From assembly GCF_022678645.1 (NCBI RefSeq), contig NZ_JALBWV010000005.1, forward strand, positions 124,001 to 188,000: 64,000 nucleotides of DNA, given 5' to 3'. The notes under the pieces are model-generated. The model was not told the DNA's origin, did no database searches, and was given only the letters and a program-made list of their open reading frames with translations. Positions 13,099 to 22,545 of the stretch are shown in pieces; position 1 is the first letter of the stretch, and each line of letters begins with the position of its first letter. Both the position numbers and the translations under genes were made by a program. Origin of the DNA: Saccharopolyspora soli (lineage in GTDB: Bacteria > Actinomycetota > Actinomycetes > Mycobacteriales > Pseudonocardiaceae).

Positions 13099-14724
13099 TC
13101 ATGCCGGTTGCAGACCGGGATTGGCGCGCTCGGACACGAACGACGCACGGGTGGACAGCGGCGCGTTCGGCCGTGAGATGTACGGGATGACGAGGTGGTC
13201 GGCGCGCATCAGGTCGCGGTCGAGCTCGCAGCGCACGTACCCGCGCTGGAAGCTGTTGAACTTGATGTGCGGATTCGCCGCGAGCTGCAAGGCGAGCTGG
13301 TCGTTGCTGTCGTAGCCGTCGCCACCGCTGGTGATGGACGTGCCGACCAGTTCGACACCGACCGTCTGGGAGTTCAGGTCGTCGAAGTCCAGTTTGAGAT
13401 CGGCGGCGTAGTTGGTGTGCGTGTCGCCGGTGATGACGAAAACGCCCTTGATGTCCCGCTGGGCGATCTCGTCGAACAGCAGCTTCCGCTCCGCGGTGTA
13501 GCCGTCCCAGGCGTCCATGTTGACCAGCGGCGGATCGGTGAGGCTGTTGCGCTGCTTGGCCACCATCACCTGGTTGGCCAGCAGGTTCCACCGCGCCCCG
13601 GAACCGGCCAGGCCGTCCGCCAGCCAGGTCCGCTGGGCGGTGCCCAGCAAGGTCCGGGCCGGGTCGTCGGCCTCGGCGCAGCCCGCCTTGACGCCGTCAC
13701 CGCAGGACTGGTCGTCGCGGTACTGCCGGGTGTCGAGCACGCTGACCCGCACCAGGTCGCCGAAGTCGAACCGCCGGTAGAGCTGGGCGTCCGGTCCCAC
13801 CGGTTCCTGCAAGGGACGCAGCGGCATGTGCTCCCAGTACGCCCGGTAGGCGTTGGCGCGCTGCACCAGGAAGTCCTCGACCGGCTTGTTGCCTCGGGAG
13901 ACGCCAGCCGCGTAGTTGTCCTCGACCTCGTGGTCGTCCCAGGTGGCGATCCACGGGAAGGCTGCGTGCGCCGCCTGCAGATCCGGGTCGGACTTGTACA
14001 GCGAGTACCGCAGCCGGTACAGGTCGAGGGTGTCCGGCGCGACCTGGAAGATGTCCGGAATCGCCAGCGCGGAGTCGTTCCGGTTGCCGCCGACCTGGTT
14101 GACCGCGTTCTCGTAGATGTAGTCGCCCAGGAAGAAGACCGCGTCGAGGTCGTCGTTCACCATGTGGCGGTAGGCGGTGTAGAACCCGTCCGGGTAGTTC
14201 TGGCACGACGCGACGGCGAACCGCATCCGCGAGGGCTGCGACCCCGCCGCTGGCGCGGTCTTGGTGCGCCCGACCGGGCTGAGGTAGTTGCCCACCTTGA
14301 ACCGGTAGAAGTACTCGCTGGCGGGCTGCAAACCGCGCGCGTCGACGTGCACCGCGTGCCGGTATTCCGGCCGCGCCGTCGCCGTTCCGTTCCGCACGAC
14401 CTGCTGGAACCGCTCATCTCGTGCGACCTGCCACTGCACCGCGACGTTCCGGTCGGGCATACCGCCCATCGGGTCGAAGATCTGGGGCACGAGCCTGGTC
14501 CACAGCACCACCGCGTCGGGCAGCGGATCACCGGACGCTACTCCGAGCATGAACGGATCCGACCGCAGCGCAGCATCGTCGGCGAAAGCCCTTGACGAAA
14601 CGGGCAGATTGGTGCCGAACGCCACCGCCGCCGCGGCGCCGGTCAGCGTGACGAAGCGGCGGCGGGTAACCGCCGCGGCCCGCCGCACTTCGTCGTCGGC
14701 ACCCGTGAAATCTCCTGAACGCAA
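13099..14724 (-). CDS. phoD: alkaline phosphatase D, Tat-exported
   Basis: 541 residues from a TTG at 14724 (an in-frame GTG at 14688 would give 529). The Tat signal RRRFVTLTG is followed by a hydrophobic stretch. The N-terminal PhoD domain leads into the metallophosphatase core: GDYIYEN, WDDHEVEDNYA and GDTHTNYA are the metal-ligand motifs of the PhoD family. It hydrolyses phosphomonoesters or diesters outside the cell. No PHO-box was identified with confidence in the upstream gap. Confidence 0.93.
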   Translation of the reverse strand: MRSGDFTGADDEVRRAAAVTRRRFVTLTGAAAAVAFGTNLPVSSRAFADDAALRSDPFMLGVASGDPLPDAVVLWTRLVPQIFDPMGGMPDRNVAVQWQVARDERFQQVVRNGTATARPEYRHAVHVDARGLQPASEYFYRFKVGNYLSPVGRTKTAPAAGSQPSRMRFAVASCQNYPDGFYTAYRHMVNDDLDAVFFLGDYIYENAVNQVGGNRNDSALAIPDIFQVAPDTLDLYRLRYSLYKSDPDLQAAHAAFPWIATWDDHEVEDNYAAGVSRGNKPVEDFLVQRANAYRAYWEHMPLRPLQEPVGPDAQLYRRFDFGDLVRVSVLDTRQYRDDQSCGDGVKAGCAEADDPARTLLGTAQRTWLADGLAGSGARWNLLANQVMVAKQRNSLTDPPLVNMDAWDGYTAERKLLFDEIAQRDIKGVFVITGDTHTNYAADLKLDFDDLNSQTVGVELVGTSITSGGDGYDSNDQLALQLAANPHIKFNSFQRGYVRCELDRDLMRADHLVIPYISRPNAPLSTRASFVSERANPGLQPA

Positions 14725-14941
14725 CGCCCGACCTCCCGCCGATCCCTGCTACAGCGAGCAGGATTCGAACAGCGGGACATTTCGTCCAGACGTCGGGACG
14801 GTGACCGACAGCGGACTCCCGCGCTAACAACGAGCAACGGTGCCAGTTCTCGGCCGATATGTCCATTGTGGAGAAGCTTGCGAATGCCGATCGGCGTCTT
14901 ATCACTTTCTCTACAGTGGACACCGCAAACCATGGCCGAAG

Positions 14942-16501
14942 TCACACCTGGCTTCGCTCGTGGTCGTCCGCAGAATCCTCGCGCCGCGTCTCCGCGCGAC
15001 GTCGTGCCAGGGCTCTGCGGAGCACTGGCAGCAATGGGATGAGCAGCAGCAGAGCGATCACGGCGAGCAGCGCCTGCGACGCACCACGGGTGACGAAGAT
15101 GTCGAAGCTGCCGTGCGAGATGATCATCGTCTGGCGCAGCGTCTCCTCCGCCAGTGGCCCGAGGACCAGGGCGATCACGAGTCCAGCGACCGGGAAGCCG
15201 AACAGACGCATGAAGAACCCGAGCACACCGCAGGCGAGCATGATGCCGACCTCGATGATGCTGCCGTTGACGGTGAACGTGCCCAGGACGCACAGCACGA
15301 CGATCACCGGCGCGAGCACCCGGAAGGGGACCCGGGCGATGCTGGCGAACGCCGGGATGCAGAAGATGTTGATCAGCAACAGCATCACGTTGCCCAGGTA
15401 CATGCTGGCGATCAGTCCCCAGGCGAACTCCGGGTTCTGCTCCATCAGCAGGGGTCCGGGCTGCAGGCCCCAGATCAGGAAACCGCCCAGCAGCACGGCG
15501 GTGGCGGCGGAGCCGGGCAGCCCCAGGGTCAGCAGCGGCACCATCGCCCCGGCCGAGGCCCCGTTGTTGGCGGCCTCCGGACCCACCAGCCCGGCCATCG
15601 CACCCCTGCCGAACTTCTTCGGCGTCTTGGACAGCGCCTTCTCCAAGCTGTAGGACATCAGCGACGCGACGGTCGCACCGGCGCCGGGCGAGGTGCCGAC
15701 GAAGAACCCGAGGACCGAGCCGCGCAGCATCGGCCCCGTGGATTCCCGCACCTCGGACCTGGTGGGCCAGAACCCCTTGGCGCGGGCGCTGAGGTTGAAA
15801 TAACCGAGTGTCTCCAGGTGTCCGCCGCGGTAGAGGCTGTAGAAGATTTCCCCGAGGCCGAACAACCCGATGGCGACTGGGATGAAGTCGATGCCGTTGA
15901 TCAGGTCGGAGGAGCCGAACGTGTACCGCTGCTGTCCGCCACCGACGTCGACACCGACGGTGGCGATCCCGAAGCCGAGCAGCGCCGAGATGGCACCGCG
16001 GATCCGGTTCCTGCCCACCACGACGATCAGGGTGAGCAGGCCCGCGACCACGACCAGGAAGAGCTCGGGCGGACCGAAGCTCGACGCGACCGACGCGGTC
16101 ACCGGAGCGGCGACGCTGATCAGCACGGCCCCGATGGTCCCGGCGACGAACGACGCGACGGCGGCCATCACCAGAGCGGCGCCAGCCCGGCCCTGCTTGG
16201 CCAGCGGATAGCCGTCGAAGGTGCTGGCCACGGTAGCCGACTCGCCTGGCGTGTTGATCAGCACCGAGGTGATTGTGCCGCCGTACATGGCTCCGTAGTA
16301 GACGGCGGCCAGCATGATGATGCCGCCGACCGGGTCCAGGCCGAACGTGATCGGCAGCAGGATCGCCAACCCCGCCGACGGGCCCAAGCCGGGCATCACG
16401 CCGACGACCATGCCGATCAGCACACCGGCGGCGAGCAGCAGGATGTTCTGGATCGACAGGATCGCTAGGATCCCTTGGCCGAGGTCGTTGAAGACATCCA
16501 C
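14942..16501 (-). CDS. tctA: tripartite tricarboxylate transporter large membrane subunit
   Basis: 519 residues, starting at GTG 16501. About twelve membrane segments are visible, with the conserved TctA features GVLIGMVVGVMPGLGPSAG near the N-terminus, NTPGESATVASTFDGYP and GTSPGAGATVASLMSY. It forms the channel of a TTT-family importer for citrate or other di/tricarboxylates, powered by ion gradients. TctB and TctC lie upstream on the same strand, separated from tctA by a 232-bp gap with repeat copy A3, so the order is tctC-tctB-repeat-tctA. Confidence 0.93.
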   Translation of the reverse strand: MDVFNDLGQGILAILSIQNILLLAAGVLIGMVVGVMPGLGPSAGLAILLPITFGLDPVGGIIMLAAVYYGAMYGGTITSVLINTPGESATVASTFDGYPLAKQGRAGAALVMAAVASFVAGTIGAVLISVAAPVTASVASSFGPPELFLVVVAGLLTLIVVVGRNRIRGAISALLGFGIATVGVDVGGGQQRYTFGSSDLINGIDFIPVAIGLFGLGEIFYSLYRGGHLETLGYFNLSARAKGFWPTRSEVRESTGPMLRGSVLGFFVGTSPGAGATVASLMSYSLEKALSKTPKKFGRGAMAGLVGPEAANNGASAGAMVPLLTLGLPGSAATAVLLGGFLIWGLQPGPLLMEQNPEFAWGLIASMYLGNVMLLLINIFCIPAFASIARVPFRVLAPVIVVLCVLGTFTVNGSIIEVGIMLACGVLGFFMRLFGFPVAGLVIALVLGPLAEETLRQTMIISHGSFDIFVTRGASQALLAVIALLLLIPLLPVLRRALARRRAETRREDSADDHERSQV

Positions 16502-16529
16502 GTCGTGCCTCCAGATCCGGGTCTTAAAG

Positions 16530-16722
16530 CCTGTCTTCGAACTCGTTTTGCGTGGCGGTGCGGGTGGCGGAACCTCAGACGCCGTCTCAGTCCGGGATCC
16601 CCGACATCATGTATGTCCGATACACCACGTCGAGGCTGTCCTCCCGACACGACGTCTGAGAACCCGCGGCGGTGCAAGCTGCGTACGTGGGCTAAGCGGC
16701 TGGCGCCGCTTCAAAAAGATCA
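16530..16722 (-). repeat. repeat family A, copy A3
   Basis: This copy lies in reverse orientation between tctB and tctA, inside one operon. Core arms are GGATCCCCGAC (16595-16605) and the GTCGAGGCTGTCCTC block (16629-16643). The end block TTCGAACTCGTTTTGCGTGG is at the left, and the terminal hairpin AAGCGGC/GCCGCTT is at the right. Its right end stops 11 bases before the tctB stop codon. A hairpin of this size between tctB and tctA could process or stabilise the mRNA or reduce tctA expression. Confidence 0.8.
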
Positions 16723-16733
16723 AAGACCGGGTC

Positions 16734-17207
16734 TCAGAAACCGGGCAGGACGCCGCTGGGTAGTCCGGCGTTCAGGGCAACGTCGAACAGCAGGTAGAGG
16801 CCGACCGGCAGCAGCACTGCGATCACGATGTTGCGGATCAGGTGGCCCTGATCCAGCAACGACAGCGTCGCCAGCAGGAAGATCGCCGAGGCCACGACCG
16901 CACCCAGCGGGAGCAGCGCGAGGAGGAAGACGACTCCCGCGCCGACGAACACCAGCAGCACCTTGGGATGGCGAGCCGAGGTGGCGTCGTCTTCCTTGCC
17001 GGGCCGCAGGCTCTGCACCGCCGCGATCACGCAGAGCGCGATCGCGGCGAACCCGATGATGCGGGGGAAGAAGCCGGGTCCGATCCGCCCGGCCGCGGTC
17101 CGCCACTGCATCTCCATGGCCATCAGGGTGTAGCCAGCCATGACCACCAGGAGCACCCCGAGGAAGACCGTCAGCGCCGTGGCCCGCAGCGCTGGCTTGC
17201 CAGTCAC
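16734..17207 (-). CDS. tctB: tripartite tricarboxylate transporter small membrane subunit
   Basis: 157 residues from GTG 17207, typical TctB length. Four hydrophobic segments are visible, and the WRTAAGRIGPGFFPRIIGF stretch after the first one is the common signature. It partners TctA in the membrane. Its start overlaps the tctC stop (GTGA), so tctC and tctB are translationally coupled. Confidence 0.88.
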   Translation of the reverse strand: MTGKPALRATALTVFLGVLLVVMAGYTLMAMEMQWRTAAGRIGPGFFPRIIGFAAIALCVIAAVQSLRPGKEDDATSARHPKVLLVFVGAGVVFLLALLPLGAVVASAIFLLATLSLLDQGHLIRNIVIAVLLPVGLYLLFDVALNAGLPSGVLPGF

Positions 17208-18184
17208 AGCACGCCCTTCTCGGTGAGGATCCGTCTGAACTCGTCCGAGGTCACGCTCAGGAACGCGCCGAAGTCGGGGCCCCAGCGCAGGTCCTCGGTG
17301 AGGTAGTTCGACTTCAGGTACTCCTGCCACTCCGGCGTCGCGACCACCGTCTTCATGGTGTTGATCCACCAGTCCTGCGCGACCTTCGGCGCCTCGGGCG
17401 GGAGGATGAGCCCGCGCGGCATCGAGGGCAGGCCCGCGAACCCGAGCGATTCGCCGGTCGGTACCTCGGGCAGCGCTGGCAGCGGCTGCTTCCCGGTGAA
17501 CAGCAACGGGCGGACGGCGTTCGCCTGCACCTGGCCCAGGATCGAGCCGGGGTTCGAGACCATGCCGTCCAGCGCGCCGGACAGCAGCGCCGTCTGCAGT
17601 TGGCCCTCCTCGTTGAAGGGCACGTAGTCGATCTGGTACCCGGCCTTGTCCGCGAGCATCGCGTGGATGATGAAGTCCACGTTCACGGTGCCGATACCGC
17701 CGACCGCGACAGTCCCCTTCTGCTTGGCGAAGTCCACCCACTGCTGCCACGAGTTGATCGGGCTCGTACCGGGGACGACGAACAACGTGTCGTCCGTGGC
17801 GAACAGGCCGACCGGGGTGAAGTCCTTCGGCGTCCAGCCGGTGTTGGCCTGCAGCGGGGTGGTGATGAACGACCCCGACGTGGTGGAGATCGCGTAGCCG
17901 CTGCCTTCCTGCCTGCTCAGGTAGCCCCAGCCGGTGGCGCCACTACCGCCCTCGCGGTTCTGCACCACGATCTTCCCGCCGGGGTACAGGCCCTTGTCGT
18001 TGATGATGTCGACCATCGTGCGGGCCATGATGTCGTTGCCGCCGCCCGGACCGAAGGCGATCGTCCAGTCCAGGTCCTCCGAGGGGTAGTTCGCGGCGCT
18101 TTCGCCGGAGTTCTCGGCGGCCCCGCAGGCGGTCAGCCATGCGGCGACCGCCAGAGCGGCGAGGAGTGCCATTCCCTTACGCAT
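17204..18184 (-). CDS. tctC: tripartite tricarboxylate transporter substrate-binding lipoprotein
   Basis: 326 residues. A lipoprotein signal with lipobox LTAC anchors it outside the membrane. The mature part is a Bug-type receptor: DLDWTIAFGPGGGNDIMAR near the N-terminus, GGSGATGWGYL and GSFITTPL are the family's usual binding-loop positions. It captures a carboxylate and passes it to TctAB. ATG 18184 follows GGAAGG. Downstream genes for CoA activation suggest a carboxylic acid that enters metabolism as a CoA ester. Confidence 0.88.
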   Translation of the reverse strand: MRKGMALLAALAVAAWLTACGAAENSGESAANYPSEDLDWTIAFGPGGGNDIMARTMVDIINDKGLYPGGKIVVQNREGGSGATGWGYLSRQEGSGYAISTTSGSFITTPLQANTGWTPKDFTPVGLFATDDTLFVVPGTSPINSWQQWVDFAKQKGTVAVGGIGTVNVDFIIHAMLADKAGYQIDYVPFNEEGQLQTALLSGALDGMVSNPGSILGQVQANAVRPLLFTGKQPLPALPEVPTGESLGFAGLPSMPRGLILPPEAPKVAQDWWINTMKTVVATPEWQEYLKSNYLTEDLRWGPDFGAFLSVTSDEFRRILTEKGVL

Positions 18185-18340
18185 GTCGATCCCTTCCTCC
18201 GTGGGGTGGGGACCTGATCGGTCCATCCGAGCGGTCGGTCTCGTGCAAGGGCCGGGCCTGCGTCCTATCCGGGGAGGTCGCGGTGCTGACCCGACCCGGT
18301 GGGCGAGGCGGTGTTGCGGAACCTGTCCTGGTGAGCCATG

Positions 18341-19123
18341 TCAGGACCAGGTGAACTCGGGTGCGCGCTTGCCGAGGAACGCCGCGACCCCTTCGGCGTA
18401 GTCCTCCGTGTCGAACGAGGAGTTGCGCAGCTGCGTGGTGAACTCGTCGTCGGCCACCTGTCCGGCGAGGACGCGCCCGACGATCGTCTTCGCGCTCCGC
18501 ACGCTGAACTGGGCGCGGCTGGCGATCAGGTGCGCGAAGTCGTACGTCATCCCGTCAAGCTCAGCGGGCGTGGTCAGCTCATCGACGAGGCCGAGTTCGA
18601 GGACCCGCTGCCCCCGCATCTGCTGACCGGACATCAGGATCCACTTGGCCCTCGACGGGCCGACCAGGTCCACGACGCGCTTGGTGGATTCGAGGCTGTA
18701 GACCAGGCCGAGCTTCGCCGGGGTGATCGCCATCCGCACCCGGTCGTCGGCGAACCTGAGGTCGCAGGCGAGCGCGAGGCCCATCCCACCGCCGATGCAG
18801 TAGCCGTGGATCATCGCGATGGTGGGCTTCGCCAAGCCTTCGATGGCGCGCTCCGCGGCGGCGACCCGCTCGTTGTAGGACCGGGCGCTGCGCGCATCGC
18901 CGCGGACCTCGCGGAACTCGCTGATGTCGGCGCCCGAGGCGAACGACTTCTCACCCGCACCGCGCAGCACCAGCACCTTGATCTCGGGGTCCTTCGCCAC
19001 CGTCTCGATCAGGTCCGGGATCGCCTCGTACATGCCGAGGTTGATGGCGTTGTGGCTGCTCGGGCGGTTCAAGGTCATGGTGGCGACGGCGCCATCGCGC
19101 TCGACGACGATGTCCTCGGTCAT
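18341..19123 (-). CDS. enoyl-CoA hydratase/isomerase family protein
   Basis: 260 residues, the normal crotonase length. It has GAGEKSFASGADISEF (oxyanion hole, A-x-GAD) and IHGYCIGGGMGLALACDLR (second oxyanion-hole glycine). The two usual hydratase glutamates are not clearly present, so isomerase, hydrolase or decarboxylase chemistry is also possible. It is 4 bases downstream of the class III CoA-transferase and almost certainly cotranscribed with it. Confidence 0.87.
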   Translation of the reverse strand: MTEDIVVERDGAVATMTLNRPSSHNAINLGMYEAIPDLIETVAKDPEIKVLVLRGAGEKSFASGADISEFREVRGDARSARSYNERVAAAERAIEGLAKPTIAMIHGYCIGGGMGLALACDLRFADDRVRMAITPAKLGLVYSLESTKRVVDLVGPSRAKWILMSGQQMRGQRVLELGLVDELTTPAELDGMTYDFAHLIASRAQFSVRSAKTIVGRVLAGQVADDEFTTQLRNSSFDTEDYAEGVAAFLGKRAPEFTWS

Positions 19124-19127
19124 CTCT

Positions 19128-20342
19128 TCAGCTCCTGGGCAGGTCGGGGTGGGCGTCGAAGAGGACGCCTTCGGCGAACAGGTCGTCGATCGTTTCCTGG
19201 CTCATCCCGCTCTCCGCGAGCACCTCGGCGGTGTGCTGCCCGAGCCAGGGCGCCGGGCCGCGGACGGCGAAGTCGAGGTTGCTGAACTTCACGGGCGGGC
19301 CGATGGTGCGCATCGGGCCGATGATCGGGTGCTCCAGCTCGACGATCATGTCGCGCGCCCGAACGTGCGGGTCGACGAGCGTTTGGTCGTAGGTCAGCAC
19401 TTGCCCACCCGGAACACCGGCCTGGTCCAGCACTTCGATCCACTCGGCGGTGGTGCGGGTGGCGGTGATCGCCTCTATCTCGCGTTCGAGCTCGTCGATG
19501 TTGGCCATCCGGTCGGGCAGGGTCAGGAAGCGCGGGTCCGCGAGCCAGTCCGGGCGGTCGAGCACGTCAGTGGCGAGCCGTTTCCACAACCGGTCGTTCG
19601 CCGCGCCGATGGAGACGTAGCCGTCGGCGGTCCGGTATGCCTGGTACGGCGTCGAACGGCGGTGCCGGGTGCCGGTCGGCTGCGGGACCTCGCCCCCGCC
19701 GAAGAACGCGCCGGACTCCCACACCGTCCAGGCCAACGCGGCGTCCACCAGGGAGATGTCGATGTACTGCCCCTCGCCCGAGCGCTGCCGCAGCAGGTGC
19801 GCGGCGAGGATCGAATAGATCGCGGTGGCACCGGCGGCCAGGTCGTTGATGGCGATACCGACCTTGGCGGGCTGCCCGTCCGGTGCGCCCGTCATGCGCA
19901 GGAAGCCGACGGTGCCCTGCGCCATGATGTCGAAGCCGGGCCGGGTCTTGTAGGGGCCGGTCTGCCCGAAACCGCTGATCGAGCAGTAGATCAGATCGGG
20001 CTTGACCTCCCGCAACGCCTCGTAGCCGATCCCGAGCCGCTGCGCCACGCCGGGCCGGAAGTTCTCCATCACCACATCGGCATCCCGAACCAGCTCGACG
20101 AAGATCTCCCGGCCCCGGTCGGTCTTCAGGTCCAGGGAGACGCTCCGCTTGCTGCGGTTGGGCATCGCGAACGGGTAGCTCTCCCCGTTCACCTTGGGCG
20201 ACATCCGGCGCGAGTCGTCGCCGGTGATCGGCTGCTCGAACTTGATCACGTCGGCACCGAGCTCGGCGAGCACCATCGAGCAGTACGGGCCGGAGAGGAA
20301 GCGCGTGAGATCGAGGATGCGAAATCCGTCCAGAGGGAGCAT
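19128..20342 (-). CDS. class III (CaiB/BaiF family) CoA-transferase
   Basis: 404 residues from ATG 20342. Near the N-terminus is LDGFRILDLTRFLSGPYCSM, followed by LGADVIKFEQP, the classic CoA-binding region; NRSKRSVSLDLK and the catalytic aspartate region in GFGQTGPYKTRPGFDIMAQG are intact. It transfers CoA between carboxylic acids. With the TctABC importer and the crotonase-like enzyme, it suggests uptake and CoA activation of a carboxylate. It is divergent from the IclR gene (115 bp gap), which is probably its regulator. Confidence 0.92.
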   Translation of the reverse strand: MLPLDGFRILDLTRFLSGPYCSMVLAELGADVIKFEQPITGDDSRRMSPKVNGESYPFAMPNRSKRSVSLDLKTDRGREIFVELVRDADVVMENFRPGVAQRLGIGYEALREVKPDLIYCSISGFGQTGPYKTRPGFDIMAQGTVGFLRMTGAPDGQPAKVGIAINDLAAGATAIYSILAAHLLRQRSGEGQYIDISLVDAALAWTVWESGAFFGGGEVPQPTGTRHRRSTPYQAYRTADGYVSIGAANDRLWKRLATDVLDRPDWLADPRFLTLPDRMANIDELEREIEAITATRTTAEWIEVLDQAGVPGGQVLTYDQTLVDPHVRARDMIVELEHPIIGPMRTIGPPVKFSNLDFAVRGPAPWLGQHTAEVLAESGMSQETIDDLFAEGVLFDAHPDLPRS

Positions 20343-20457
20343 CGATTCTCGCTTTCCCGCGTTGTGGGATAATATGCCGCAATGCAGGAAGGGTAGGGCG
20401 GGTGATGTCGCATGGTCAATGATTCGATGCAACAGATCGGAAACACGGAGGTCTTTG

Positions 20458-21294
20458 ATGACATCTGACGCGACGTCGCACCGCCCAGATCGCAGCTCGG
20501 TCCAGTCCATCGACCGCGCGGTGGCGATCCTGCGGTGCTTCGACGTGCGCCGACCCGATCTGGGCATCAGCGACCTCGCCCGGCGGACCGGACTCTCGAC
20601 CAGCACAGTGCACCGCCTGCTGCTCGCGATGCAGGAGAACGGACTGGTGCGCCAGACCATCGAACGGCGGTACGCGTTGGGGCCGCTCGTCGTGCAACTC
20701 GCGCGCAGCGGCGGGATACCGGACACGCTGCGGGGCGCGGCGATGCCGGTGCTGCACAGGCTCCGCGACGCGCACGAGGAGACCGCGGCGGTGCACGAAC
20801 TGCTGCCATCCGCGGAACGGGTCGTCATCGAGCAGGTGGAGAGCCGCCACGAATTGCGCCGGACCTACACGGAGTTCGGCATGCCGGTGCCGCTGCCGCA
20901 GGGCGCACCCGGCAAGGTGCTGCTGGCCTTCCTGCCCTGGGACCAGCAGGTCGCGGTGCTGGCCGAACCGATCGAGCAAATCACCCCGCAGACCATCACT
21001 GATCCCGAGACGCTGGCCGCGCAGCTAGCCGAGACGCGGATCCGGGGGTTCGCCACGTCGATGTCCGAGCGGACTCCGGGGATCCGGACGGTGGCGGCCC
21101 CGATCTTCGACTTCGGCGCTCGCGTCGTCGGTTGCCTCAGCGTCTCGGGCCCGGAGATGCGGATGCCGCTGAACCGGATGGAGCAGCTCGGCCCGGACGT
21201 CCTGGCCGCCGCGTGGTCGGTGTCAGAACTGCTGGGGGCGACGGCCGAGGAGCGCGATCGCTGCACGGCGCAGGCTTCGGCGCCAGCGCGGTGA
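20458..21294 (+). CDS. IclR family transcriptional regulator
   Basis: 278 residues. The N-terminal winged helix (about 12-75; RAVAILRCFD and GLSTSTVHRLLLAMQENGLV) and the C-terminal effector domain (about 85-260) match IclR. ATG 20458 has GGAGGT a few bases upstream. It is divergent from the CoA-transferase gene, so it probably represses or activates the CoA-transferase/hydratase pair in response to a small acid. Its stop overlaps the start of the MFS gene (GTGA). Confidence 0.92.
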   Translation: MTSDATSHRPDRSSVQSIDRAVAILRCFDVRRPDLGISDLARRTGLSTSTVHRLLLAMQENGLVRQTIERRYALGPLVVQLARSGGIPDTLRGAAMPVLHRLRDAHEETAAVHELLPSAERVVIEQVESRHELRRTYTEFGMPVPLPQGAPGKVLLAFLPWDQQVAVLAEPIEQITPQTITDPETLAAQLAETRIRGFATSMSERTPGIRTVAAPIFDFGARVVGCLSVSGPEMRMPLNRMEQLGPDVLAAAWSVSELLGATAEERDRCTAQASAPAR

Positions 21295-22490
21295 CCACGT
21301 CGAAACCGGCGAGCCTGTGGTCCATCGGCCCCTGGGTCTTCCTGCCCACGTTGCTCTTCGGCATCGGGCAGGGCGCGATCGCTCCGGCCGTCGCGCTCTC
21401 CGCGCGAGACCTCGGCGCCTCGGTGGCAACGGCGAGCCTGGTGGTCGCGGCCTCCGGACTGGGCCTGGTGGTGGGCGACATTCCCGCGGGTGCGCTCACC
21501 GCGCGAATCGGGGAACGCAAGGCCATGCTGCTGGCCTCGGTAGTCGCTTCGGCAGCACTCGTCGCCTGCCTGGCCGCCCCGGCGGTGTGGGCCCTGGCCC
21601 TGGCGATCGCGACGACCGGGCTGGCATCGGCTGTCTTCGCACTGGCGCGACAGGCTTATCTCAGCGACTTCGTACCGCTGCAACTGCGAGCGCGAGCGCT
21701 GTCCACACTGGGTGGCTGCCTGCGGATCGGCATGTTCGTCGGGCCCTTCCTGGGCGCCGCGGCGATGAAAGCCCTTGGCACCAACGGGGCCTACTGGGTG
21801 CACCTCGTCGCGCTGCTGCTCGCCGCCGTCGTGCTGGTCCGGCTGCCCGACCCGGTGCAGCTCCCGCCGTCCGGTCCCGGCACCGCCCGCGCATCAGCAC
21901 CGCCGACCACGCTCGGCGTCATCCGCGACCACCTGCCGATCCTGCGCACGCTCGGCACGGGTGCGCTGCTCGTCGGCGCGGTCCGGGCGTCCCGGCAGGT
22001 GGCCATCCCCCTGTGGGCCCAGCACGTGGGGCTCGACCCGGCGACGACGAGTCTCGTCTTCGGCCTGTCGGGTGCTGTAGAAACCCTGCTGTTCTACCCC
22101 GCTGGCTTCGTGATGGACCGGTTCGGCCGGAAATGGGTGGCGGTCCCGTCGATGCTCGTCCTGGGGACCGCACACCTCGTTCTCCCGCTCACCCACGACA
22201 TCGTCACGTTGGCTGGCGTCGCGATGCTGATGGGTGTCGGCAACGGGCTCGGTAGCGGCATCATCATGACCCTCGGCGCGGATGCCTCGCCCCCGGTCGG
22301 ACGTGCTCAATTCCTCGGGGCCTTCAGGCTCTGCGCCGACCTCGGCAACGGCGCGGGACCGTTCCTGATAGCGGCTGTCACCACACTCGGCGGGCTGGCT
22401 CCGGCCATCCTGATGATGGGTGCTCTCGGGTTCGCGGGAGCCGCGGCGCTCAACCGGTGGATCCCACGCCCACCACCGAGCCGAAGTTAG
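21291..22490 (+). CDS. MFS transporter
   Basis: 399 residues with about twelve predicted membrane segments and the major-facilitator motif A variants GALTARIGERKA (between TM2 and TM3) and MDRFGRKWV (between TM8 and TM9). GTG 21291 overlaps the IclR stop. Coupled to a regulator of carboxylate use, it is probably an exporter or importer of the same acid or a related one. The substrate is unknown. Confidence 0.9.
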   Translation: MTTSKPASLWSIGPWVFLPTLLFGIGQGAIAPAVALSARDLGASVATASLVVAASGLGLVVGDIPAGALTARIGERKAMLLASVVASAALVACLAAPAVWALALAIATTGLASAVFALARQAYLSDFVPLQLRARALSTLGGCLRIGMFVGPFLGAAAMKALGTNGAYWVHLVALLLAAVVLVRLPDPVQLPPSGPGTARASAPPTTLGVIRDHLPILRTLGTGALLVGAVRASRQVAIPLWAQHVGLDPATTSLVFGLSGAVETLLFYPAGFVMDRFGRKWVAVPSMLVLGTAHLVLPLTHDIVTLAGVAMLMGVGNGLGSGIIMTLGADASPPVGRAQFLGAFRLCADLGNGAGPFLIAAVTTLGGLAPAILMMGALGFAGAAALNRWIPRPPPSRS

Positions 22491-22545
22491 CGCTCCGGCA
22501 CGAGCTGCGGGCGATTTCGCGCGAAATCGCCCACTCAGCTCGGGA

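Noticed and set aside
13195-14595. 466-codon plus-strand ORF opposite phoD
   Set aside because: It lies antisense to a gene with clear PhoD motifs and has valine/arginine/glycine-rich content with no domain; a typical high-GC shadow.
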